Part shown: in pieces, positions 11,728-23,939 of the stretch
Layout: each line of letters opens with the position of its first letter
Position numbering within the stretch: position 1 is the stretch's first letter
Source: Trichostrongylus colubriformis
Taxonomy: Eukaryota; Nematoda; Chromadorea; Rhabditida; Trichostrongylidae
Assembly: GCA_963978905.1 (NCBI GenBank)
Contig: OZ022258.1
Coordinates: 25,114,716-25,178,715, forward strand
Direction: 5' to 3'
DNA: 64,000 nucleotides
Made by a program: the position numbers and the translations under genes
The notes under the pieces: generated by a model
Told to the model about the DNA's origin: nothing
The model's input: only the letters and a program-made list of their open reading frames with translations
Database searches by the model: none

Positions 11728-13554
11728 GAAAAAGAAATGTAGAGAAGAGTAATGGAGATGAGTGTTGACCATACACCTAAAGCACAAATCGAGCTGTCAA
11801 CAATCCTCGCACCTCCGCTTCGCTTTCCTGCTTGAATCCTCTGCAGGTACCCATCCTCACTTAACCTGTTTCAGTGAACAATACATCAAAGATGGTATAT
11901 TACGATATAGGGTAGTGTATAAGCAGTATGTTTGACTTATGCGATCGCACCACTACGATTCTTCGATTTTTTTTTTGGTACAACAGTAATGTACAAATGC
12001 ATTGGTGAAAGCATATATCCCTGAGTGCTTAAACCACCTCGCGTGATTCCCAAAAAGAACTTACTGAAAAATTTTGTCTCGTGACCAATAATTTGAAAAG
12101 CAACTTGGACAAGGTGATAGGGAGGTGATAAGGCATGAGTTTTCTCTATCATGCTTCCCTGGATTGGAGACGCACTTTGGACGAGGCATAGAAAATGCGC
12201 TTGATATAGGAAATTTATCTTTTTCCGGTTCATTGACACAAGCTCAAACAGCGTCATGAAGTAGAAGAATTTTGTTACACTATGTGTGAAGCTCCCTCAG
12301 CATCATTGCGCCAAGTAATCTTCCTGTACAGCACTAAGCAATGACCTTTTTATTCGGATCCTTTTGTTCATCATGGATTGTGTTTTGCAAATCATTTATT
12401 TTCCGAGAATGCCTGTTGTGAATTTTGTCGTCCGAAGGAGGTTTGAGTTGTGGAATTCAAAATTGCTTTGGTAAGCCAACTCCTTAAAAACTCCTCACTT
12501 GCAGAATTCATCGCCCAGCACCATTTGCTCTGGGTGCGAAATCGGTTTTTGTTCCAGGAAGAGCTAGATTAAGTCATAGGGACATGCACAGGCACTTTTC
12601 GAGTTCAATGTGTAAGAAATGGGCGAATTCAGATAAAGGATTGTGTTCAGTGGTGAAATATTGGGTAAAAAAGAACCTGAAGGATCTGAACTACTAAGCA
12701 AAATAAATCTTTCCCTTCTGTACGAACATGAAAGGCTACTTTTAATGACAATTTTTGACACGATTATCTGAACAGCAACATATCTTGCTCGAAAAGAGAT
12801 CTTATTTTCCCAGGAAGCGAACAACCCTTAAAAATGCAGTGACCTATATAAGTACTGTTCACATGAGATTGTCTCCCCATTGCGGTTTCCGCTATCATTA
12901 TTGGTGTTTTCTTCTATTTCTTCTACACCCACTTCGCTATGCAAGTAGAAAGAATAAAGGATAATTTTTGGCGCTAATCAGTCCCTTCTTGGGATGCGTC
13001 TTGTGTTGTTCCATGCCGTGGAGATGCCGTTTCCACTGAATGAGAAAAGTCCCATACATGAGGACAGTTGCTGTACAAGTCAGTGCTTTCGTCCTCCCAA
13101 AGTCTCTAAAACCACTCTCTGAAAGTCTCTGAAGAAAGTCTCAGAAAGAAAGAGTCTGAAACTGACTCATCCACCCCGTGGAGATTAAAGACCTGGTTGT
13201 CCGGGGCGGGTATCGTTGCAGGATTTGATCTCCGTACCATGAGTGTGGAAGTCCGCCCCACCTGTCGCCACATTTCCACCGCCCTCGTCTTCTAATTATC
13301 GCACCTCTGAATACATCTACTTATCATCCCAGTCAGGATTGTCGCCAGGGATAATGCTTCTCAAAACGCAGATAAACTTTGATTCCCTATAGTTTCCTGG
13401 GGAATATCCAGAAATACCAAAAAAAATCTGAATTTGTGCAATACTTGGAGAGCAGGCTTCTGCCCAAAGCCTCGACCATCGATCAAAGCGCGCTGAAGAA
13501 TGGTAGCCCCTTTCGAAACTGTCAATGTGATTTCAATATTTTTGATGTTTGATA
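11728..13554. other. no gene recognised
   Basis: Short ORFs on both strands without supporting motifs. Around 13090-13160 there is a short internal reiteration of AGTCTCTGAA-type words. A GC-rich patch at 13170-13280 looks like a dispersed repeat. Confidence 0.35.
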
Positions 13555-13680
13555 ACTGCTGTTTATCGCCGCAGCTCGCTATGCGAAAGTTACTACAAGG
13601 ATGCTGAGTTATGGGCAAAAGCTTCGTCCGACACCGAAGCTTTTGCCCATAACTCAGCATCCTTGTAGTAACTGTCAATA
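13555..13680. repeat. SINE-family tail forming a perfect 39-bp palindrome
   Basis: Bases 13588-13626 and 13635-13673 are exact inverted complements, separated by the 8-nt loop TCCGACAC. The arm contains the GATGCTGAGTTATGGGCAAA word that marks the tRNA-derived SINE family in this window. The loop and arm ends correspond to where a tRNA-like head (CGTCCGAGACC) would sit, so this looks like two head-to-head copies that collapsed into a hairpin. Confidence 0.8.
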
Positions 13681-14441
13681 TTTTTTTTTGAAATTTTCCG
13701 TAGTTCGGGGATGTCCGCGGGTGCAGAAAGTTGTTCCCGCAAGAAATGAGACCATGACCGCAATTCAGTACTGCTTGATATAAGGGCAGCGAAATATTGG
13801 AAGCTCCTGAGAATTTTCTCAGATTCCATGTTTTCGAAATAAACTGACAGAACCATTTTGAGAATGTAATTGCTCCTGGAGGACGTTGTTGCAAATCACT
13901 GACGGAAGCCACTGCCTTCTGCCCAATTCTGTCGCCGTCATGCAGTCTATATATGGAAAGAGCAGTAAAGTATTATTTTACAAGCATTTTTCACCAGCTT
14001 ATGCGCTATGACCTAGAATCCTCCTCATGTACCATCTGCTTACGGCTACTCGGACCTTGTTTCACTTCCTAGGCCAGTTCATTGTTTGTCTTAATATCAC
14101 GATTCAACAAAGGAAACAGTGGTTGATGGGACTGCATGATTAGAAGCCATGAGCAATATACTACTTTGGTGGAACTTCAAGACCCACACTATTACAATTT
14201 AAGAACAGCCCTGAGCAGCCGATTAGCCGGCTTCCTTCGAAATGTGGATTGGTCATTTTTTGCTGAACCACTGAATTTGCTAATATGAGCCAGCTGTGCA
14301 CGTAGCTAACGATATTGCTCTCATAAGACTGGAAATTATTGACTTACTGATGTTCAATCATATTCTACTACATTATCGTGCTTGATATCATGCCATTATC
14401 GTGCTTACTATCACACTCTGACTTTGATAATATTTTCTCAG
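13681..14441. other. no gene recognised
   Basis: Minus ORFs spanning 13361-13912 read through the palindrome and are not called. The rest is AT-rich sequence upstream of the exon at 14442. Confidence 0.35.
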
Positions 14442-14443
14442 AA

Positions 14444-17117
14444 ATGGTTCGCATAGCGACTGAGGGCGATTATATACCATGGTATTCGCGACGAGCATGT
14501 CCAGTGTTTTGCTATCCTTGCGTGCCTGCATATATGGGCGTCTGGAAGGCTAGGTTTGTTAATTTAATCTGTTTGATTAGCATACAATACTATGTAAGAA
14601 TAAAGAGAACGAAGAGGAAGGGAAATCCATCGAAACAAAATGGAAAAGGGCTGAATAATTTGTGGATTTCGATGATCTGTTGTGACTGGTACGGTTTGTA
14701 GGATACAAAAAAAAATAGTTGTCATCGGGTTAATGAGGCAGAGGGTTCTACAGAAGGCCGAGTTGATGTCATTCTCGTCCATGCTCGCCCAAGCCCTTGG
14801 TCGTAGATGGGCAAGGATTCGATGAGTTGAGGGTCACTCGGACGATGGCATGATATTCTTTTATTCCAGGTGTGTCGGGCACTGTTTTTCCTAAAGAGCC
14901 CATCCCATTACCTTGCCAACCGAGCGGCCGAGGGGTTGATGATGATTTTTGGAGAACCTTTCAATTTCGCCGCACACCCGGGCGTGCTCCGACGAACATG
15001 AATATGACACTTGTCAAACCCGCCCAAAACTTGTACCAAGGGGTAGTTTGAGCTCTTGGCCGCATTTGTTCGGCACGAAAACGCCTGACAACCTCGAGAG
15101 CGCGGGAATATTCAAAGGAACATCATAGACTCAACTACCACAAAGGATTCTGATTGTTCCGTCATGTAAGCTGGGTGCGATACCCTTGCTCAGGAGGTCA
15201 AACTACACCTTGGGACGAGTTTCCAGCGAGTGATGATCCACCCCATTTTAGGGTCCCGTGCCAGGCCATTTCGGGCCACACAAGTGTCATAGTGGTATTC
15301 TGCGGGTCGAATTTCCTTGGGTGGAACATTGCAGCTAACCTGAAAGGTTCTCCAAAATACACCTCCAAGGTCTCATCGATCTGAGAGGTGGTGTGGTTGC
15401 TTTGGGTAAATAATGCCTTCTCTTCAATGATTCCTTGGGGATCACCACTCTATTCGAGTGATTTTTAAAGGACTGGTGGGATGAGTTACAGAAGAGCTGT
15501 AAATCGATAATCATGCAAAGTACTAAGTACGCAGCAATCTGTGATTATTGAGTGACAACCTCTCTAGGGAGATGCTTTAAGTATAGGGACAGGTAGCCTC
15601 GTAAGCTCGACCGTGGGCAGTGGGAATTGATCCTCGCAAATTCATATGAACTTGATTTTTGAATGCTGTTACTTTGAAACCATGGTATTTGTCACCAAAT
15701 TAACTACTCTTATTTGAAAATGGCTTATTGGGTTTGATTGTTCTTGCAACTATGTTCGGATACCTGCTGTGTATAACAGGAAATGTGTCCTGGTGACTGG
15801 AGCAGTACTGTTCTTCATCGGCGTCATTATACTTCTAGCCATGCTTCTCACATGTATAGCTGTGGAGTGCTCCAATATGTGAGTTTCTACTTTGTGAAAC
15901 TAGGAGCGATCCATCGAGCCAGTGTTTCGCTATTTATGAAAGTTGGAAAGTAATTTCCATCAATTAGCTGAGCTGCACTTTAAATTTGCAACACTGCACA
16001 AGACTTTATTAGTTTTTCCCAGAACTGTCCCAAAAGCTTGTGTTGTTAGAGATTTTCGAGGAAGTTGTCTCATCCGGGTCCTAATATTTTACTCTCAAGC
16101 GCAATGGAGCCAAGTTCAACTCCATCCATTCCAAGGAGCACTTCTTAGGCATAGTTTGGATCGAATTCGCGCAGAAAAAAATCTGGGAGAGATTGATTTC
16201 ATCATCTGGGCTTAATCGGATTTTCGAGCTCCGATACCTTGCTTTTACATCCGAAGAATTTCTTGTGGGTATTGAAGATTGAGTGTTAAAGGAATCGTCC
16301 ACGGAAAAATTAGTTCTTTGTTACCCTCATATTTATGTTGTATTTGCAATAAGGGCCGCATGCGAAGTTTCACGCGAAAAAGTGAGAATTCGGTCAGAAT
16401 ACAGCTCTCCAATCCTTGGCCGGGTCGGCAGGGCCTCCGGGTAAAGCCCCGTCCCGTCGTCCGTCGCTGTTGTGAGCGGAGAGTGGAACTGTTTACGTAA
16501 CTTTCTGTTCCTACAATGCGTCTGCGACCGCGGCAGACAACGGGGCGGGTACTTGCTCGGAGGCCCAGCCCACCCGGTCAACACTGAGGTGCTGTATCTT
16601 AGCCGGATTCATTTTTTTCCGCGTGGAGCTTTGCGTGCGGCCCAGATTAGGCAAGTACAACGTAAATATATGGGTACCATGACTCATGTCTCCGTGGACG
16701 ATTCGTTCAAGTTTCACGTGCAGAGTGCCAATATGGTAAAAAAAACAATCGTGAAAATTTCGCTGCAGAGCATAAACGCGGCGTGAAAACATCTGGAGAT
16801 TGATTTGGCTCTTTGCGATTCTTCTCTGTCCCATCGAGCCATAACGAACCCTACTCTTAAATCGTTTTGTGCTTGTGTTCGCCCGGAATAATACAAGGAA
16901 TGATTTTTAAAACATATTGTTGCATAGCATGCTTGTATTCAGTGCCGGAGCATTGATTCCTCTCGCGTTGATCTTGCTGATTGTGGGAGTTTTGCTTTTC
17001 CACTGCGGCTGGGCGGCACATCTTCTTGACGACAGAGGACAAATACCGATCAAGCAAGTTTTACATTTTTTCAAAACTCAGTCAAATACCAAAATAACTG
17101 CTTTTGTTGTGGTTTAA
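14444..17117 (+). CDS. small protein with two membrane segments, three exons
   Basis: Exon 1 coding runs 14444-14553 after TATTTTCTCAG, which could be a trans-splice site because ATG follows 2 bases later. Exon 2 is 15780-15878 and exon 3 is 16943-17117 to TAA. Phases match exactly (110 nt, then 99, then 175; total 128 codons with stop). The N-terminus is Cys-rich (RRACPVFCYPCVPAYMGVWK, about residues 19-38). Two hydrophobic helices follow: KCVLVTGAVLFFIGVIILLA at about residues 38-57 and GALIPLALILLIVGVLLFHC at about 72-91. They are joined by a short loop ending in VECSN. The last 25 residues may be read-through into an intron, since a GTTTTA donor follows the CAA codon at about 17060. The three exons at 20133-20491 could then be the true tail, although no linking exon was found. 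The layout recalls half of a claudin/PMP22-like tetraspan, but the family is not established. Intron 2 holds a GC-rich repeat-like patch (about 16350-16830). Confidence 0.6.
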
Positions 17118-18566
17118 AAGTTTTTACACAATCTGAGTAGGACCTAGCAAATCTATGACCATATCATACGGGTCTTTAATAACAGTGAACCTAATTGTAA
17201 CATTTTGGGGGAACATTGTTGGGAGAAATGGCATTTTTATCAACTTTGTAAAGCAATTTCGCTTTTTTCTGTAGACGCAGTCAGATTCTGTAATATGATA
17301 CTCTGATGAATCTTCAATGATCTTTCCTTTTTCTCTTCTCCAAGACTAGAATGTCTGTTTGAACCGCACCTGTAGAAAGTGTAACCTCTGACCACAGCAC
17401 CTTCGTAAACATCACAGCGTGAACCTCTGTTTCTCATAGGTCGTGGTGTAATGTCCAACGAGAGGGTCATTTGGGGAAATATCCAAAAAAGTAATGGAAA
17501 AAGCAAATTCTCTACAATCACCAACAATGTCACAAGACGTCCCTACCTCCGCATTGCACCTTTCAGCTTCTTTCGATTTTATAATTGTGGTTATTACTTC
17601 TCTTTCTCTTAAGTTTGTTGTTTCCTTATATAGGGGCTGAATGGTTTTGTTATTCCGGGCTAGAGGCATACTACTGTATGCATTTAAATAATAAATATAT
17701 CAGCTAACGACATTGTGGTCTACAGGAACCCCCATTATCAACTGGGTCAGAATACTAGCATAAAAATAAATCTATCTTGAATCTGACGGCACCGTAAGCT
17801 TACCTCATTGTGGTCAGTAATCTCGTCACCTCCCAGGGCATCGAGCTCCTTCTTCAAGAAGGAAGTCTCAGGCAAGAGGAGGGCATAAAGGGAGTGTGTA
17901 CTATAATTTGGCCTTGAAAGGAAAATTTATGGCTTTGAATGAAGTGAGGGGTGCAAACAGACGCTATGTGGGGCATTTTGCGATCACATTCTAGTCCGAA
18001 GGGGATACCAGAGTGTCAAACGTGTAGGCCACGACAATCGCAATGGTTCAAGACGCCGGAGCACGTGGCAGCCATGTTCCTTCGGCGGTCAATTCAAAGC
18101 GAAAGCAGAAAGGCGTGTATCGCGCCTAGTTCACGCGGCGGTATAACCCAATTTGAGTGTGCTGCGCTACGCGTGAGTATTGACTGTATGGTACCCACAC
18201 AAGGCTCTAGGGGCGTTACTAGCAGCATATCATGTATGTTATATTATTATGTGTGTATTCGTATATAATTCGCACCTTTCACATTAGTTGAATGGGAAAC
18301 TGCTCGGAAACAGTACCGACCGCCAGTAGTGTCCAGTGATCGCACACAAGAAGTCTGCGCGGCACTAGCGTGATTTCGCCTCACATCAGCGCCATTCCGA
18401 CAAACAACCCATTTGAAAGGTGCTGAGCAATGTGGGAGCCGCATCTGTGACGTGGGCTGCGCTTCCTAACAAGCATGTTCTGCTTTATGAGCCCATGCAT
18501 CTGGGGATGTTCCAACATGGCCACCTCTCTCATAACGCTTTGAGCAAGTTTTTTTCTTCGGTCTTA
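17118..18566. other. no firm gene; dispersed-repeat-like sequence
   Basis: The minus ORF 17412-17669 has moderately protein-like composition but no family. The stretches 17950-18240 and 18270-18480 are GC-rich relative to their surroundings and look like dispersed repeats. No splice-supported exon was found. Confidence 0.35.
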
Positions 18567-19656
18567 CTAGGGAAGGTATTTTACCTCCCATGGAACTTTG
18601 AAATGAGACCCGGAAGGATCGATAGAGCTCCAAACGCTGATTATAACTGTTAGAAGCAAAAATGCCAAATGGCATTCTGAAGCGAGTTACGAGGGGGCAA
18701 AGTTTGCCTGTGACACCTCACTGGCGAGGCACTTTGCCATCAGACGCTTTGTCGAAATGGCCATTTGCAATGAAACACATACCACTGTACGCGGTTTTAA
18801 ATGCTGATCTCAAATCGGTATTCAGAATCTTTCAAGCAATTACCTGAATGAAGTTATAAAGGTTTTGAAAAAAATGACCAATACCACTTCATGGTAGGTT
18901 TGGGAGCCCATAGCGCGCGAGCCATACGTTTCCACGTAAAACCAGTGTGATTTTCGTGTTCAGGGGGTCAAATCACCCTATGGGACAAGTTTTCAGCCAA
19001 TTCGAGAATTTGACCAAATTTCGAAAAAATTGATGGGCTGGCAACCCATTTAACAAAGGAGAAGTCGTTGACCCTTCCCAGCAAATGCTCTTATTTGGCA
19101 CCTGTTACATGCGTTTAGTGTGATGGGCAAGTGTGATAGGTATGTTTAGGTTATCTTGTTCAGCTTACAGGATTTTTTGTGGAAGGAAACTCAAAAACTC
19201 CTACTTAACCCCTGGTCACCCCTAATTTTCCGAAGTTGGGCCAAAAACTGGATCCGGCTGGAAATTCGCACAGAGGGGTAATTCGACCCCCTACGCGCGA
19301 ATATCATACAAGGAAACGTTCAGAAGTGAAAGAAAAGCACTTACTGACAATGAAACACAAAATGCAAAGAAAGCCGCACCGGCGGGAAGCAAATCCACGA
19401 CCTCGCGCCTGCATAACCGGGGCACTACCACTGAGCCATGGAGCCCATTACAGGACTTCCGCTAGTTATGCTGATGACGAAGCGCCTCGCCATTGAGATG
19501 TCACAGGCAAGTCACGGGCAAACTTGACCCCTCGTAACTCGCTTCAGGATGCCATTTGGCAATTTTGGTTTTCACTGTTATAATCACCGTTCGAAGCTCT
19601 ATCGATCACCCGGGTCTCATTTCAAAGTTCCATGGGAAGTAAAATACCTTCCCTAG
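18567..19656. mobile_element. PIF/Harbinger-like MITE, copy 1, TTA target duplication
   Basis: The ends are long inverted repeats (about 150 bp) beginning CTAGGGAAGGTATTTTAC on each strand. The element is flanked by TTA on both sides (18564-18566 and 19657-19659). The 3-bp TWA duplication and lack of a transposase point to a non-autonomous PIF/Harbinger-type element. A tRNA-like module lies inside on the minus strand (about 19386-19446). The second copy at 40499-41563 matches over the full length. Confidence 0.85.
19386..19446 (-). repeat. tRNA-like module inside MITE copy 1
   Basis: On the minus strand it reads ATGGCTCAGTGGTAGTGCC (A-box-like), then CCGGTTATGCAGG, then a degraded B box (GGATTTGCTTCCC). 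A matching module is at 41305-41366 in copy 2, so it was part of the element before the copies dispersed. It is too degraded to be called a functional tRNA. Confidence 0.55.
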
Positions 19657-19659
19657 TTA

Positions 19660-19890
19660 GACAGCACTCGAACCCGTACTTCCTGCTTCCCGAGCATATG
19701 TGCTGACTTTCACCTTATCAGAACTTCTGGATGTGTAATGGATTAGCACACATACTGCGTGGGAATGCTAGCATAGAAATAAATAAGCTTGAATCTCATG
19801 AAATTCTAAAACGGAAAGGATAGTGTCTTACCAGTATCGTCCGAGACCAGAGCTTCTGCCCCTAATTTAGCACCCTTCCAACAGCGTTGA
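19660..19890. repeat. inverted pair of tRNA-derived SINE-like copies
   Basis: A minus-strand head at 19663-19715 (CACTCGAACCCGTACTTCC and CATATGTGCTGA) is followed by a plus-strand copy (GTAATGGATTAGCACACAT at about 19733, and CGTCCGAGACCAGAGCTTC at about 19839). The arrangement mirrors the pair at 8955-9270. It sits directly against the right end of MITE copy 1. Confidence 0.55.
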
Positions 19891-20132
19891 ACAGCATTCC
19901 TACTTCTTGAGTTATCCACCATTTATCTCATTTTCCTCCTTCGCCACACCACAAAGCGACTCCATTTTCATTCAGGCATCTAAATGAAATTTTGCAGCAC
20001 TCGCCTCGAAGTTATTAAACTGTAGTGTTGCTCAGAGTAAGAGTGACAGAGCTTTCACGTTATTAGTCTACTTCATATTTGTTGCGTTCTGAAGTGATTC
20101 AATAAATGCAAGTTTTTGTTTGAGGAAAACAG

Positions 20133-20491
20133 TAACAACCACTACAACGACTTACCACGACCCTGAAGCGGACCTTACTGAGCAACGGCTTTTCGAATCT
20201 GCCTACAGAGAGCCGATACCGGAGGTGAGTTATCTCGTTGTCAACTTCGAAACATCACTTGTAGCATGGAGTCATTCCTGAAAGCATCCTCGTGTTTGGA
20301 AGAGCAGAGATTCACATATTCAGGTAAAGCAGGGCTATTGGCAATTCGATGAACGAGAATCATGGCAAGCTGTCGCAAATCCCTATCCGATCCAGTACGT
20401 TTGCATGTCTGTTTCTGACACCGTTTCTTCGCGAAATTCGTTCATTTTCAGGCACACGCTCAAACATTGTTTGGAGAGGCAGCCATACTGA
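20133..20491 (+). CDS. three C-terminal exons of an unrecognised protein
   Basis: The exons are 20133-20224, 20324-20394 and 20452-20491, with acceptors AAAACAG, ATATTCAG and ATTTTCAG and donors GTGAGT and GTACGT. They join in one frame and end at TGA. The first needs one base from an upstream exon. The encoded tail is Thr-rich at first (six or more Thr in a row), then acidic with aromatic residues (QGYWQFDERESWQAVANPYP), and lacks hydrophobic segments. That fits a cytosolic or extracellular tail. It lies downstream of the two-membrane-segment gene on the same strand and could be its C-terminus. The 1.09-kb MITE would then sit in an intron, but the phase-1 linking exon was not found. Confidence 0.6.
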
Positions 20492-22589
20492 GAAACGTTG
20501 GGTGCTATCCCCTGTATCCCGCAAGCTGTGCTTCAAGGAAAATGGTCCGCCGTGTGATTACGGCTGCAAAATTTGCCTAGAAATATGATCTGCTCCCTAG
20601 TGTATTGTGTTTACTGCACTTTTTCGTTGATGATCATTTTTGTAATGTATATGGAATGCCTTTGAATGTATTCTTCCAATATTTTGCAAAGAGATAAGGA
20701 ACATTGCTCACGAGGTTGAGAAAACCTAACGGAGAACTTCTCATAATTTTCCTAAGTTGTGTCGTCCTCGACACGACCATCGCATTGTCTCAAAGCACCG
20801 CACTTAACTGTGCTATGAGAACAGCAGCTAGAGCCTTCCGACCAATCTTCGTAGATCACAGTAGACCTGGAGCAGTACTCGTGCTGAGATAGCAAATCAG
20901 CGGTAAACTTCACGAATGTCGTCCTGAACGCAGAACATTTTCTGTCTGATTTTAAAGCTGAGCTTGAGAATTTGGATCACCTTTTCGCTCTTCACGGTCG
21001 GCTCAACCATGAGGTCTTCACGAAGGGACTGCAAAGAGAAGGAGTATTTTATTCATGTGGACGACGTTCTTCAGCAAGCATGCCTTGCTGAAAGGAAGAC
21101 GGCAATCTTGAGTACGCCACACACTTGGTGTTATGGTGGTCGGATAAAGAGTCCGAGGATTGAGCAGCATCCTTTTTTTCAGCGGTAGAATCTCCATGAA
21201 TAATGAGTGCTATAAAGACGAAGTGTTATGGCGGAGGTGGTGCAGTGACTGGTGGCGCACTCCACTCGCCGTTGCGTGGATCAAATCCAGTCCACTCCAT
21301 CTAAGGCACCCAATTCTCTGGGTCAGGTGAAGTGGTACTAGTTCTCTACGGGAGGATCGAAGCACTGACCTGTACATGGGCGCTTTCCTTGCAAGTCATT
21401 GGGTAGTTCAGCTCGCATTCACCTGCCACCACGGTTCCGAATGGAGCTTCTAAACTGATGCCAAAAACTTTATCCTTCACTTTAACCTTAACGTAGTGTG
21501 ACGATCATAGTGAGAGCCGAGTCATTCCAGTCAGTTTAAGCAAAGGACAGAGGGGACCTAATCCAGCGCCGTTGCTCTTCCTTTCTTCTAGATGACAGGG
21601 TCTTGAGTGGAAACGGTGAGCGTCATGCTACCAACTGACAGAATAGTACTTCAGTAGCTTTCGCAAAAGATGTTTTCTGATATAGCATTTTAGCTCGCTG
21701 TCAGATGAAATTAGGAGGAATACTCGATAAGTAGGCACTCTAAAAGCCACAAGAGGAGAAGATTCTCGTGCAGTTTTGCGGCGATAAGATTTCTCGTTGC
21801 GCTCCTCAGAACCCACGATCGTGAGTCTATTCACTGAGTTAAAAGTATCTAAACACTCAAGAAAAGACAATTCACTTACAATGGTATATTCTGGTCAGAG
21901 TGACTATTGCATCGACACATAGGTCACTGGAAGTAATTCTAAACGCGGAACCAAATCAGGATGCAAAATATGCCGAGCGATCCTCGAATTGTTCAGTTAT
22001 GGAATTTTCTGTGCGATGGTTTCTGTTCGACTTTAGTTCCACACCATCGATGCTGAACGTAGAGGGTGTCGCTTTGTGTGGTGCTCCTCAGGTCGGCGTC
22101 ACGATTCATACTTGGCAGACAACGGTTTGTATGTGTGATGGACTCAAAAGGCGCTTCTATGCTAACACATGTGCATGCATTTTTCACATCTGAAATGTGA
22201 TTGGTTTGGTTCTTCCTTTCAGCGCATAGCATGGTAGGCTCAACATAGTGAGCAAATATGATTATTTGCAACAAGCTGTTCAAAATTAAAGCCGTTTCTA
22301 ACAAAAACATCGAATGAGAAGAAGTGATATCGGTTACACCGCGTATGTGTGGGAAATCCACTGAGCCTTTGTGCACAAAATGATAGCATACAAGCGCTAT
22401 CAGTCGAAGAATTGAGTCGAGTTGTAGTAATGTGCCATTACTCCCTCTTTCTGTTATTCTTTCACCCATCACATGAATGGCAGGAGAGTCAAGCATGGTA
22501 GAACACAGTAAATAGATCATTCATCAATTTCTAATCATTGGACATGCCTCTGAGACGATGGCAGGAGTTGAAGTCTTGAAAATCGGCTC
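20492..22589. other. no firm gene
   Basis: The plus ORF 20704-20892 and the minus ORF 21993-22520 (175 codons) lack recognised motifs and splice support. A tRNA-like head occurs at about 21236-21300. The long minus ORF overlaps an equally open plus ORF (21900-22193). Confidence 0.35.
21236..21300 (+). repeat. tRNA-like (SINE-type) sequence
   Basis: The sequence has an A-box-like GGTGGTGCAGTGACTGGT and, at usual tRNA spacing, a B-box-like GGATCAAATCC. The paired stems are imperfect. I read it as a decayed tRNA or a SINE head of a family different from the one at 9145. Confidence 0.35.
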
Positions 22590-22683
22590 TCAAGCACATG
22601 CCGGCATTAGGCAGGTTATGTAACCGTGTACTGCACCTGATTCGCCTAACCTATTCCTCACAGGTATCGTAGCCCAAATGAGC

Positions 22684-23725
22684 CTAGAGATGGGCACGAT
22701 AAGCGGTATCCATCTGCCTGAGCACGTATCGACTGAGGAAGCTATGCTGCGGATCAGCCGCCAATAACTGCCTGCTGACTGCGATCTCATTCTTTTGAAA
22801 TCCATATCCTCCTAGTCGAGGCTCACGTTTCAGAGCACGTCCGATGCCTGTCCAAGTCAGTAATTTGAGCCGTAACCGTTTACTTAGGTGTGAACGTTGC
22901 GCGCGATGCCGCTGATAGACACTACGGAACCACTGTATCGTTGACAGCTCTGTCGAACACGGTACCCATTGATCGATCCTTTTCATCGACCAGTTGGGCC
23001 GGGTTAGATGATTGGACAAGTCTCTTATTCGCACCGTGGGCAAATGATAGCCAATGGGCTCCTGATCGCCTATAACAATGTGCCCACTGTTAAATGGCAT
23101 GTTCAGCAGGATCTCGCTGTACACACGGATTTCATTAGCAGTGTAGAATTCCCGCGCGACACCACAGTGTACAAACGCTCGACTTGTATGCCTAGCTTGT
23201 CGCGGATTTCAAAAATGGGTTGACCATCCATGACGTCTCACTTTGCCCAAGCAGAAGTTGATCTTTTTCTGACGTACGCCCGTCAATTTAAGGTATTGCC
23301 GATCTTCTGTTGCACGACACTCATAGTAGGGTAGTTCAGGTAGTCTGACATATTGTCCAGCTGCACTTCCATCTGGCGTGTCATACAGACGATTGCAAAA
23401 GAAATGCTCCAATGTTTGGAGTTTTCTCCACCGATGGCTCCTCCCATCCTGAGTGACAACTCCACAACTGTTGCATTATAACTCCATAACTCCATAAGAG
23501 TAAATAGAGTTCGTGACATCCAGAGGATTGCTGAACATCAGGTATGAAAGCAGTAAAAAGTCTAATACATCGCGATCCCAGTATAGATCTGGCCGAGGTG
23601 GCTGACAACAGAGCAGAGAGCAACAAGGATTGCGGAGACTGACTGCACAGCTCTCTCTTTCCTCTTGAGCCAGCAATCGAGAGGTGTTCATCTCCTTCCA
23701 GATTTTTTCTCGGTGCTAGTCTCAT
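22684..23725 (-). other. cluster of minus-strand ORFs, possible decayed element
   Basis: Four minus-strand frames of 67-146 codons overlap here. The longest (22684-23124) begins MYSEILLNMPFNSGHIVIGD and is rich in Arg, His and Trp. The next upstream frame has a run RLYDTPDGSAAGQYVRLPEL. The frames follow one another in order on one strand, as expected for a frameshifted coding element such as a retrotransposon polyprotein, but I cannot name any domain. Confidence 0.3.
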
Positions 23726-23939
23726 ATGGCATCTTTAGTCCCACTTCTAGGGCTGAGTTGCATTTGGAACGAGAACTCAGCTTTGCAGAAGATGGACAGC
23801 GACACTTGGAAAGGGATCACTTCCAAATGTCCTCTTAGTTCACCAAAGTTTTCGACTTTTAGATATTCGAACTATATTGAAGTGTCCTGAAAGCAGACAC
23901 AGCATCTTCTTTTATACTCAATGGCTCATTTCGAATCGT

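Noticed and set aside
13361..13912. 183-codon minus-strand ORF
   Set aside because: It reads across the perfect palindrome and the SINE tail, and the openness comes from repeat composition.
16333..16834. GC-rich ORFs inside the second intron of the two-helix gene
   Set aside because: Both strands are open over the same patch, which suggests base composition or a dispersed repeat rather than an exon.
21993..22520. 175-codon minus-strand ORF
   Set aside because: No motif or splice support; an overlapping plus ORF is as long for its window, so I could not call it a gene.
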